Below, piece after piece: positions 27,442 through 35,760 of a stretch of 64,000 bases of DNA. Each line of letters begins with the position of its first letter. The first letter of the stretch is position 1. The position numbers were made by a program, and so were the translations under genes. The notes beneath the pieces were generated by a model, which had not been told where the DNA came from, searched no databases, and saw nothing but the letters and a program-made list of their open reading frames with translations. Origin of the DNA: Candidatus Peribacteraceae bacterium (GTDB lineage Bacteria > Patescibacteriota > Gracilibacteria > Peribacterales > Peribacteraceae); contig JAQVMB010000002.1 in NCBI GenBank assembly GCA_028703835.1, forward strand, positions 33,232 through 97,231, written 5' to 3'.

Positions 27442-27847
27442 TGGTGATCGGCTCATTCCCGTCGTAGATGAGAAGCATCCCGTTGCGACGGAAAAGAACG
27501 GGCGTTCCGCCGTCGGGGGTAGTCTGAATCCGGGCGGCGGCGGCTTGCAGTTCTGCGGCGGAGGGGAATGCGAGCATCCGCACGTTCGCGTTCTGTACGG
27601 AGAATGACACGCCTTCTCCGAAGAGGACGGGGTCCAGAAGAGGTTCCGGCGTCGTGGTGGCAACGCCTGCGCGTTCGAGAGCCGAGCGGATCGTCCCGGC
27701 CAGCGCAGCCGGATTGCCGTTCTCCGTTTTCGCCTGGTCGCTTGCAGCGGTGGATCCCGTTTCCGTTTCAACGGTCCCCAGCACGTTTCCCGACGTGCAG
27801 CCTGCGAGGAGCAGGGAGAGCAGGAGGACGGATCCGAGCATGTTCAT
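27401..27847 (-). CDS. Putative lipoprotein
   Basis: MNMLGSVLLLSLLLAGCTSGN lipobox; converges on and overlaps the subtilase 3' end by ~41 bp. Confidence 0.65.
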   Translation of the reverse strand: MNMLGSVLLLSLLLAGCTSGNVLGTVETETGSTAASDQAKTENGNPAALAGTIRSALERAGVATTTPEPLLDPVLFGEGVSFSVQNANVRMLAFPSAAELQAAAARIQTTPDGGTPVLFRRNGMLLIYDGNEPITISVLEQAFGERLR

Positions 27848-27889
27848 AATATGGCATTATAAGCCGTCCGATGCCGCTTCCCAACCGTT

Positions 27890-28549
27890 TCAGCGAGTTC
27901 TTTTCGGGGGCTTGTGCCGGAGCAGCGCCCGTATGTCTCGGTCCGTGAGCTGCGGGAAGAAAACGTACCACTGTCCCACTGCGAGGAAGGGGGAAGGCGT
28001 GGCAAGGATCGTCGTTTCATCCGCCAAGCCGCGCAGGCGCTCCGCCGTGTCGGGGGCGGCGACGGGCAGTGCGACGGTGATCCGGCCGACCCCCGCCGCG
28101 CGCATGTCTTCGATGGCGGCGAACATCGTGGCGCCGGTGGCGGCGCCGTCGTCGGTGAGGATGATGTGCTTGCCGCGCAGGGGAACCGGCGCTTCCGCGA
28201 ATATTTCCTTTCTGCGGCGGAGTTCGCGCAGTTCTTCCTCGATGACCGGTTCAAGCTCTTCGAAGGTGATGCTTTCCGCTTGCATGAAGACTTCATCCAG
28301 GAACGTGCCGCCGCCCTGCGCGATCGCGCCGATCGCGAATTCCGGATTCGCGGGATGTCCGATCTTCCGGACGGCGTAGGGATGGAGCGGCAGTCCGAGC
28401 GCGTCGGCCAGCGTTCGCCCGATTTCCGCGCCGCCCCGCAGCAGGCCGAGAACCAGGACATTTTTCCCGTCGCGCAGGTGTTCCAGCCGCCGGGCGAGTT
28501 GCGTTCCCGCGTCCCGGCGGTCGAAGAAGGGCAGGACGAGTTCGCTCAT
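27890..28549 (-). CDS. Phosphoribosyltransferase
   Basis: GLLRGGAEIGRTLADAL and PRPP loop IILTDDGAATGATMFAAIEDMR. Confidence 0.85.
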   Translation of the reverse strand: MSELVLPFFDRRDAGTQLARRLEHLRDGKNVLVLGLLRGGAEIGRTLADALGLPLHPYAVRKIGHPANPEFAIGAIAQGGGTFLDEVFMQAESITFEELEPVIEEELRELRRRKEIFAEAPVPLRGKHIILTDDGAATGATMFAAIEDMRAAGVGRITVALPVAAPDTAERLRGLADETTILATPSPFLAVGQWYVFFPQLTDRDIRALLRHKPPKRTR

Positions 28550-28730
28550 TCTTTCGAGTATAGGATCGTGCGGGAAGAACGGCTGCCGTTTCCTTGATTT
28601 CTTGTTCCGTCCGCTCCCTCCCGGCGCGCATCGCGACGCGGAGACGGGTTGACGGTCGGTTCCGGCGACCCGGGACAAATCGGCAGAGGGGATTTTTGAC
28701 GGGGAAGAAACCTCCGTCTAGTCTTCAATC

Positions 28731-29690
28731 ATGTTTGACGTCCTCATCGTCGGCCTCGGCGCCGCCGGCTATACCGCTTCCATCTATACCGCCCGGTATA
28801 AGTTAAAGACCCTGCTCGTAGGACTCGAAGAAGGAGGTTTGGGCATCACGGCGGCGGAGGTGGGCAATTGGCCGGGGGACATTGAGATCCGCGGTCCCGA
28901 TCTGATGGAGAAGTTCAAGAAGCATGCTGCCAGTTTTTCGGAGGTGACGTTGAAGACGGCGCGGATCGAGAAGATCGAAAAGATCACCGGAGGGTTCCGC
29001 GCCCATTTCCAGAGCGGGGAGACGGCGGAGGCGAAGACCGTCATCCTGGCGACGGGCTCGAACAAGCGACATCTCGGCGTTCCCGGGGAGAAGGAGTTTG
29101 CGGGGAAGGGCGTGACGTACTGCGCCACATGCGATGCGTTCTTCTATCGCGGGAAGACCGTGGCGGTGGTGGGAGGAGGGGACAGCGCCGTGGAGGGGGC
29201 GGCCATCGCCGCGCAGGTGGCGAAGCGGGTGTACCTGATCCACCGCCGGGGCGATTTCCGCGCCGAGCCGTACTGGGTCGACAAGGTGAAGGTGAGGGAC
29301 AATGTCACGTTCGTGCTCGAACGGAATGTGACGGAGATTCTGGGGGATCAGAAGGTGACCGGCGTGAAGCTCGACAAGCCGATGGAGGGGCAGGAGATTC
29401 TTCCGGTGGACGGCGTTTTCATCGAAGTGGGGGCCACACCCGCTACCGAACTGGCGAAGGAACTCGGCTGTGTTCTCGATGCGCGGGGATTCCTGCAAGT
29501 GGATGCTGCCATGCGCACGACGGTGCCCGGCGTGTTCGGCGCGGGCGACGTGACGAACGCCAGCAACCATTTCGCGCAGTTCGTGACGGCGGCGGGGGAG
29601 GCGGGAGTGGCGGCGAACAGCGTCTTCAACCACCTCAGCACGGGGGGCATGGACGGCGGGTATATGAGCGGGGGGAACGGATCGATGTGA
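28731..29690 (+). CDS. trxB: Thioredoxin reductase
   Basis: GLGAAGYTASIYTARY, CATCDAFFYRGKTVAVVGGGDSAVEGA, VPGVFGAGDVTN. Confidence 0.93.
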   Translation: MFDVLIVGLGAAGYTASIYTARYKLKTLLVGLEEGGLGITAAEVGNWPGDIEIRGPDLMEKFKKHAASFSEVTLKTARIEKIEKITGGFRAHFQSGETAEAKTVILATGSNKRHLGVPGEKEFAGKGVTYCATCDAFFYRGKTVAVVGGGDSAVEGAAIAAQVAKRVYLIHRRGDFRAEPYWVDKVKVRDNVTFVLERNVTEILGDQKVTGVKLDKPMEGQEILPVDGVFIEVGATPATELAKELGCVLDARGFLQVDAAMRTTVPGVFGAGDVTNASNHFAQFVTAAGEAGVAANSVFNHLSTGGMDGGYMSGGNGSM

Positions 29691-29874
29691 AGATTCAATA
29701 TTCAAGGGTTCAAGAGACAAGAGAAACACAAAGAAGAATGGATTGAGCGGGGTTGATCACTTCTTGGCTCTTGTATTCTTGATTCTTGAACCTTGCTTTC
29801 GCATCGGTATTCGGCTTTCTTTCAAAGATTCAAGGCTTGCCAAGACGCAAAACATACTTTAAAGTGCCTCGGCT

Positions 29875-30063
29875 ATGCCACGAGGAAAGAGAACAGTGTT
29901 CGGCATGTTCTGTACCGATTCGGGAAACCGCGTCGGCACCGTGCGTTTGCACAAGCAGAACAGCAAGGGTGTCGGCTGGAAGGAATTCAAAGTGGAAAAG
30001 TTCTGCCCCGTCTGCCGCAAGCGCATGCCGATGAAGCTGAAGGAAGAGAGGCACTCCAGTTAA
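29875..30063 (+). CDS. rpmG: Probable ribosomal protein bL33
   Basis: 62 aa; CTDSGNRVGTVRLHKQN...KFCPVCRKRMPMKLKEERHSS resembles bL33 (CTxxxxRNY..KNK...KxCPxCxKxxxHKE). Confidence 0.5.
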   Translation: MPRGKRTVFGMFCTDSGNRVGTVRLHKQNSKGVGWKEFKVEKFCPVCRKRMPMKLKEERHSS

Positions 30064-30104
30064 GCGGGTCCTGTCGGAAGAATGGCGATGTGGTTTTCAT
30101 GATG

Positions 30105-30193
30105 CCAAGGAATCCAAGGGAACCAAAGAAACCAATGATGGCATGGAAGGAGACTCCTTGGATTCTTTGGATTCGTCGGTTTCCTCGGATTCC
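30105..30193. repeat. Head-to-head short-period degenerate tandem repeat
   Basis: CCAAGGAATCCAAGGGAACCAAAGAAACCAATG ... CTCCTTGGATTCTTTGGATTCGTCGGTTTCCTCGGATTCC. Confidence 0.7.
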
Positions 30194-30243
30194 TTTCTAT
30201 TGAAGCCTTTCAACTTACGCAGTCTCCGTTCTATAGTTGTCCC

Positions 30244-30729
30244 GTGCAAGACGTGTACCGTGAAGCGGCATCCATTCTCCTCTTCCGTCCGGCGGAGGGT
30301 GGGGGGGAGCCGTACCGACTTTTGTTGTTGCACAAGCCGCGGAAGAACGATGCGTGGCAGTTGCCGCAAGGAGGGGTGGAGGCGGGTGAGAACGTGACGG
30401 AGGCGGCGTTGCGGGAATTGAAGGAGGAGGCGGGGATCGATGCTTGCACCGTCATCGGGACGAGCCGGCGGGTGTATGAATATGATTTCCCCCCGTCGTT
30501 CCGCCGCTTCCGGCCCGACAATGTCTGCGGCCAGCGCATCCGTTTCATTTTCGCGGTCGCGGAGCCGTCCGTTCCGGTCCGGGTGGACGGCGTCGAGATC
30601 AACGATTTCATGTGGGCGGATCCTTCGGGCATCGGGCGATACCTCCGCCGCCGTGCCTACGCCGATCTCGTCGCCGCGCTGGTCGAAGAGGGGCTTTCGC
30701 TTGTCCGGTCTGTTTCTTCCCGTCCGTAG
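30244..30729 (+). CDS. NUDIX hydrolase (RppH-like)
   Basis: Nudix box GGVEAGENVTEAALRELKEEAGI; WQLPQGG. Confidence 0.88.
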   Translation: MQDVYREAASILLFRPAEGGGEPYRLLLLHKPRKNDAWQLPQGGVEAGENVTEAALRELKEEAGIDACTVIGTSRRVYEYDFPPSFRRFRPDNVCGQRIRFIFAVAEPSVPVRVDGVEINDFMWADPSGIGRYLRRRAYADLVAALVEEGLSLVRSVSSRP

Positions 30730-30731
30730 GC

Positions 30732-31832
30732 GTGCAAGTCCTCCGTCTCCAATTGACGCACTTCCGCAACTACGCGTCACTCGACGCGGACGTGTCGGGT
30801 GCGCTTTTGCATCTCTTCCTGGGCAGGAACGGCAGCGGCAAGACGAACCTGCTCGACGCGCTCTCCGTCCTGTCGGTCCAGCGGTCGTTTCTGGGCCTGG
30901 AGGAACAAGACCTGACGCGGCACGGGGCGGATTTCCACCGTTTGCGCGCCACGGTGCGTTCCGATGCGGGTGAGGAGGAGACGCTGGAAACGGTCAGCCA
31001 GCAGCAGCCGCGGAAGCAACGTGCGTGTTTTCGCAACGATGTCCGCATTCCCGTGTCGGAGATGGTGGGCCGGCTGCCCACCGTCGCATTCCTGCCGTCC
31101 GACCTGGAGCTCTTCGTCGGGCCTCCCGCCGGGCGGCGGCGTTTCCTCGACCAGATCCTCTCGCAGGCCGCCCCCTCGTACCATCGCGCGTTCGGCGAGT
31201 ACCACCGCGCGCTCAAGCAGCGCAACACCCTCCTGCGGCGGGTGGCGGACCGCGCGGCGTCCGCGCGGGACCTGGACCCGTGGGATGCGCACCTGGCGGA
31301 GAAGGGGAGCATTCTCACCGTCGCGCGATTGGAACTGGTCGAGACGTTTTCCCTCGCCCTCACGGACGAACTGAAGCGTCTGGGGGAGAGTTGGTCGGAG
31401 ACCGTCATCCGCTACGAACGCTCAGGCACGGAACGCACGTCCGATGCCCTGGCCGCGGAACTGCGTGCTCTCCTCGGGCGCGCCCGGGAGCGGGATCTCC
31501 TCCTTCAATCCACCACCGTGGGCCCACACCGCGACGATTGGCGCATCGAGGCGGACGGGACGGCGCTGGAGCGGCATGCCTCGCGCGGGCAGCAGCGTGC
31601 GGCCGTCCTCTCACTCCTCTTTCTCGAGGCGTCCTACCTGGAATTGTGCAGGAACGAGAATCCCGTGATCCTGCTTGACGACGTGTTTTCCGAATTGGAT
31701 GACGACCATCAGGAGCGCGTGCTGGGGGCGTTTCCCGGGCATCAGGTGTTCCTGACGGCCACGCATCGTCCGCCGGCCTTGCACGACGCGGCGGTGTGGC
31801 TGGTGGACCGGGGGACCGCGGTGAGGGAGTGA
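30732..31832 (+). CDS. recF: DNA replication and repair protein RecF
   Basis: GTG start 30732: VQVLRLQLTHFRNYASLDAD...LFLGRNGSGKTNLLDALSVLS, PDLELFVGPPAGRRRFLD, VGPHRDD, ARGQQRAAVLSL, ILLDDVFSELDDDHQ. Confidence 0.92.
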   Translation: MQVLRLQLTHFRNYASLDADVSGALLHLFLGRNGSGKTNLLDALSVLSVQRSFLGLEEQDLTRHGADFHRLRATVRSDAGEEETLETVSQQQPRKQRACFRNDVRIPVSEMVGRLPTVAFLPSDLELFVGPPAGRRRFLDQILSQAAPSYHRAFGEYHRALKQRNTLLRRVADRAASARDLDPWDAHLAEKGSILTVARLELVETFSLALTDELKRLGESWSETVIRYERSGTERTSDALAAELRALLGRARERDLLLQSTTVGPHRDDWRIEADGTALERHASRGQQRAAVLSLLFLEASYLELCRNENPVILLDDVFSELDDDHQERVLGAFPGHQVFLTATHRPPALHDAAVWLVDRGTAVRE

Positions 31833-31834
31833 TT

Positions 31835-32335
31835 TTACGGAAGAACAAGAGCCGTTGCGGGGTCATTCGCGCGCAGTGCGCCGTAGACGGCGAGCGCGAG
31901 CGCGTCGGCGGCATCGTCCGGCGTGGGTTTCGTTTCCAGCCGCAACATCAGGGCCATCATGTCCTGGATCTGCGCTTTCGATGCCTTTCCGTCGCCCGTG
32001 ACGGCGGATTTGAGTTGCAGGGGCGTGGGTTCCAAATGGGGGATATCGTGCTGGGCGAGCGCCAGGAGCAGACAACCGCGCGCATGGGAAACATCCATGG
32101 CCGTCGTTTCGTTCTTGGCGAAGAACTGCCGTTCGATGACGGCCAGGTCCGGCTTGCACTCCGCGAGATACTCCGAAAAATCCGCATGGATTTCCCGCAG
32201 GCGATCCGCCAGGGGGCGACCCGGTTTCGTCCGCAGGACAAGCCATTCCACCGCGCGGATGTCCGAAGGGGACGCGGAGTCCACCACGCCGAGCCCGATG
32301 GTGGCGAGGCCGGGATCTATGCCGAGGACGCGCAT
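31835..32335 (-). CDS. ruvC: Holliday junction resolvase RuvC
   Basis: MRVLGIDPGLATIGLGVVD, IERQFFAKNETTAMDVSHARG, DAADALALAVYGA. Confidence 0.92.
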   Translation of the reverse strand: MRVLGIDPGLATIGLGVVDSASPSDIRAVEWLVLRTKPGRPLADRLREIHADFSEYLAECKPDLAVIERQFFAKNETTAMDVSHARGCLLLALAQHDIPHLEPTPLQLKSAVTGDGKASKAQIQDMMALMLRLETKPTPDDAADALALAVYGALRANDPATALVLP

Positions 32336-32419
32336 GGGGAAATCTTGTGCTTCCAGCCCCTTTTTGGCAACGTTCCGCCATTGAAAAATGACCTGATTTC
32401 TGCTATTCTAAGAGGAAAA

Positions 32420-33961
32420 ATGGATATCAAGACCCGCCGCCCCTGGCATCGCCACTTCGTGGCACTTCCCTTGGTCCTGCTGCTGTGCGCCTGGGTGATT
32501 TTTCTGGAAGAGCGGGAGCCGCCGCCCGTGGCGTCCCTCGGGACGGAAGCCTTCTCGGTGGAGCCGGGACGGACGTTTTCCCAAGAGGACGGGACATTGC
32601 TATTGGCGACGGGTGAGACGCCCCTGCGCATGGCCGGGAATGGCGTGATGCAGGGCGGTGCCGTCCTGGTCTCGTTCGAAGGGGCGGGCATGCTGCGTGC
32701 GGCCTCTTGGACCGTGCAGGGTCTGGCGGGGGCGGTCCACGTCTCGTACCTGCCCGGCGGCGCCCTGACCGTCGCCGCCATCACGACGCCCGCCCTTCTG
32801 CGCAGCGATGACGGCTGCGTCCAGCTGGTGCCCGCGCTGTCACAGTGGACGGCGCCGCAGACATGCGCATCGCTCGAAGATGGCCTGGAAGGGTGGCGTG
32901 CATCGCGCGTCGTCACCGCGTTGCCCCTTTCGTTTTTGCAGGAACAATATGCGGCACTTCATGTCTTGCCCAAGGAGTCCGCTATCCTGCCGCCGCTTCT
33001 CCGGGCTCTTCCGCCGTCGGACGGCATCCCGGATACGGAGGCGATCTTCGGGTTTCTGCGCGGGCTGACGGAAAAAGGGGATGCGGCGGCGATCCGGCAG
33101 TTCCTTTCCGATCCGGTCGTCCATGAGGCCGTCGTGGATGACCCCCGCCACGCGGCTTTGCTCACAGTCCTGGCGGTCCGTTCATCCCGGCACGATATCG
33201 CCTTGGCGCTCTTTCCACTCCTCAGCGGGGACGGCGACGCTCCGTTCCTCACATCGACGCACCCGCGCATGAGCGATGCCGCCTGGGTCTTGCCTTCCGC
33301 TTCCCTTCCGCGCGAGGAACGCCTGCTGCGCCTGTTCCGGATCCCGGCGGGGGATGTGCTTCGGGAGGGGATGTCCGAACGGGTGGTGGAGCGCTGGACG
33401 ACGGAAGCGGAAGTGTTGCTGGGGACGGAGGAAGATCCGTCCGCTTTCCTGCATCTTCTCTTCGCGGATCTCGCGACGGCCATCGATCGTTTCCGCACGG
33501 ACGGCTATCCCGAACGGGCGGCGCGCTATCTCCGGGCGGCGGAGCGTCTGGCTTCGTCGGGCGGTGCGCTGCTGCCGGAGGAGGCGCAGGCATTCCGGGC
33601 AATCGTGAGCGCCATCAGCCGTCCCGCAGCGGAGCCCGTTGTCGTCCCTGAGGATGTTTCCCGCTCCTCGGAGGCGGCATCTTCTTCCGTGTCGCTGTCT
33701 CCGGCGGAGGTGGAGGACCGAACGCGCAGTGCACTGCGCGACGTGCAGGCGCTCTTCACCGTCCGGACCGCCATCGACGTGTCCGGCCCCGTCACCGCCC
33801 GCGTGAAAGAAGTGGTGTTTTCCGGCGCGAAGGGCGATACCTTCGTGGACTTCACCTACGATGCCCTGACGGGGGATGTGATGGAGATCACGCTCGACGG
33901 AGAGGTGTTGCCGCTCGGCCTTTCCTTGCCCGCGCTGGCGGCATGGGTGAGGGGAGAATAA
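32420..33961 (+). CDS. Single-TM extracytoplasmic protein, function unknown
   Basis: N-terminal TM HFVALPLVLLLCAWVIFL followed by a long extracytoplasmic part; ATG at 32420 in the 31796..33961 frame. Confidence 0.55.
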   Translation: MDIKTRRPWHRHFVALPLVLLLCAWVIFLEEREPPPVASLGTEAFSVEPGRTFSQEDGTLLLATGETPLRMAGNGVMQGGAVLVSFEGAGMLRAASWTVQGLAGAVHVSYLPGGALTVAAITTPALLRSDDGCVQLVPALSQWTAPQTCASLEDGLEGWRASRVVTALPLSFLQEQYAALHVLPKESAILPPLLRALPPSDGIPDTEAIFGFLRGLTEKGDAAAIRQFLSDPVVHEAVVDDPRHAALLTVLAVRSSRHDIALALFPLLSGDGDAPFLTSTHPRMSDAAWVLPSASLPREERLLRLFRIPAGDVLREGMSERVVERWTTEAEVLLGTEEDPSAFLHLLFADLATAIDRFRTDGYPERAARYLRAAERLASSGGALLPEEAQAFRAIVSAISRPAAEPVVVPEDVSRSSEAASSSVSLSPAEVEDRTRSALRDVQALFTVRTAIDVSGPVTARVKEVVFSGAKGDTFVDFTYDALTGDVMEITLDGEVLPLGLSLPALAAWVRGE

Positions 33962-34161
33962 GACAATGAGAACTTGAAAATGCAAAATGTGGGTGGTATT
34001 GCCTCACCCAAAGACCTTGCTCCATATTGACTAGGTTCTCCGCTCTCCGTAACCTTTACGGGCTCCGGTCATTTCATGCACGGGCGATTAGCTCCCGCTT
34101 TCGCCCTCCGGGCTACGGTGGGCAGGCAGGGGTTACTCCCTCATCCGATCATTCGTTTCAC

Positions 34162-34237
34162 GGGCGATTAGCTCAGGGGTTAGAGCGCGACACTGATAAT
34201 GTCGAGGTCGATGGTTCAAATCCATCATCGCCCACCA
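34162..34237 (+). tRNA. tRNA-Ile (GAT), CCA encoded
   Basis: GGGCGATTAGCTCAGGGGTTAGAGCGCGACACTGATAATGTCGAGGTCGATGGTTCAAATCCATCATCGCCCACCA; loop CTGATAA. Confidence 0.94.
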
Positions 34238-34437
34238 ACATTCGCTTTGCGAATGTGGGTGTATCGCTCGCTCGCTTCGCTCACGAGCTCTTTTTTCATT
34301 GGGAGGAGAACCTCCCAACCCCTCCCGTGGGAGTTGAAACTTGTGTTGGATATAACATTTGATCCCTTCCTCACCACTTGACATTGTATAACTATTTGAT
34401 TAAATACTCTTCCTCCCATTCCGTTGGAATGAGAGAT

Positions 34438-34554
34438 AGGGGTGTAACTCAGTGGTTAGAGTGCCGCCGTAAGGGACTGTTATCTGAGGTCCGGAACAAA
34501 GATAACGGTTGGTTGATAACCCGGAAGTCGAGGGTTCGAATCCCTCCATCCCTG
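34438..34554 (+). tRNA. tRNA-like gene with 44-nt insertion in the anticodon stem (apparent anticodon GAT after removal)
   Basis: 5' part AGGGGTGTAACTCAGTGGTTAGAGTGCCG (34438-34466) and 3' part GGTTGATAACCCGGAAGTCGAGGGTTCGAATCCCTCCATCCCTG (34511-34554) join into a perfect 73-nt cloverleaf; 34467-34510 is extra. Confidence 0.65.
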
Positions 34555-34620
34555 CTCGCCCCGTTCTCAAAACGGGGCTTGTTTAGTAATCGTAAACATC
34601 AGTTCCAAACCAATGGAAAT

Positions 34621-35211
34621 TCAATTCTCCAGCACGATATCCAGACTGTGCAGAAGGGAAACCGCTTCCGGCAATGAGAAGACCGTCTTTTTCAGGATAT
34701 TGCTGCGGAAGTCGATGGCGTAATGGAACGCTCTTTTGAAATTGGCTTCGGTGAGGTTCGTGTTGTGGAAGATGGATTTTTCAAAATCCGTTCCTTCGAA
34801 ATCGGCTTTCGAGCAGTCCGTTCCCGTAAAATCCACCTCTTTTGCGATGCAATCCTTCAGGACGAGGTGCGGAATTTTAGCGTACCCGAAGAGCGATTGG
34901 CTCAGGTCGCTCTTCAGGAATTGAAGGCCGCGCATGTTCTTGCCGGGCCTCGTCCAATCGATGCCGATGGTTTTGCATTCCTGAAAGACGGTTTCCATGA
35001 AGGAGCAATCGATGAACTTTATGGCGCTCAGAAGCGATGCGCTGAACGTGCAGTCGATGAAATGGCACTGCCGGAACGTGCATTCGAGAAGCCTGCACTT
35101 CGAAAACGTGCATTTCTCAAATTCCTTCCCCACGATGTTCTCTCCGGTGACGTTCAGTCTTTCAAATTGCTGATTTGCAAAGATTTGCTGTGCATTTACG
35201 AAGGAATCCAT
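34621..35211 (-). CDS. Pentapeptide-repeat protein
   Basis: FEKCTFSKCRLLECTFRQCHFIDCTFSASLLSAIKFIDCSF...VDFTGTDCSKADFEGTDFEKSIFHNTNLTEANFKRA. Confidence 0.85.
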   Translation of the reverse strand: MDSFVNAQQIFANQQFERLNVTGENIVGKEFEKCTFSKCRLLECTFRQCHFIDCTFSASLLSAIKFIDCSFMETVFQECKTIGIDWTRPGKNMRGLQFLKSDLSQSLFGYAKIPHLVLKDCIAKEVDFTGTDCSKADFEGTDFEKSIFHNTNLTEANFKRAFHYAIDFRSNILKKTVFSLPEAVSLLHSLDIVLEN

Positions 35212-35220
35212 GCATATATT

Positions 35221-35760
35221 CTACTGTATGGAGACAGGCTCGTCTGAAGATTCTTTGTTCTTGCCCGAAAGCAGATGCGTCATTTTGTGTTTATAATATG
35301 CCAAGTGGTATGTCGGTATCACGACGGACAGCATGATGACCGTCGGGATCGTCGATAAGGCGGGTTCCGCCGACGGGGGGCGGATGTACGGGATCCCGAA
35401 GCGATGGATGGCATAGCACGCCCCTGCGCTGAGGGCGGCGGGGATGGCCGTGGGGAGGAAATGGCTGAAGCGGGAAGGACAATGGTTTGCCACACATGCG
35501 TGGATTTTCATGATGACCGAGGCGGAAATGCCGGAATGGATCATTTGGTTGATCGCGGCACGGCCAACCGCCTGCATGCCGTGTTCGATGTTCATCATGC
35601 CGGATATGCATCCCATCGTTGCCACACCCAATCCCGCGATGGCATTGCGGTGTCGCATGATGAGCGCGCTGATGGACGATGATGAGGTTTGTTCGGCAGA
35701 TTCGACCGAAGGGGTGGTCTTTGGCTTCGTTGGCATCCTTGGAATCCTCGGCATCCTCAT
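35221..35760 (-). CDS. Hypothetical membrane protein
   Basis: Hydrophobic segments; ATGA overlap with prs stop; N-terminus MRMPRIPRMPTKPK is encoded by repeat DNA. Confidence 0.5.
   Translation of the reverse strand: MRMPRIPRMPTKPKTTPSVESAEQTSSSSISALIMRHRNAIAGLGVATMGCISGMMNIEHGMQAVGRAAINQMIHSGISASVIMKIHACVANHCPSRFSHFLPTAIPAALSAGACYAIHRFGIPYIRPPSAEPALSTIPTVIMLSVVIPTYHLAYYKHKMTHLLSGKNKESSDEPVSIQ

Noticed and set aside
34467-34510. Archaeal-type BHB intron or group I intron in the interrupted tRNA
   Set aside because: No 4-bp helix flanked by two 3-nt bulges can be drawn between the intron start and exon 2; 44 nt is too short for group I and the 5' exon ends in G, not U. Kept as an insertion of unknown type.
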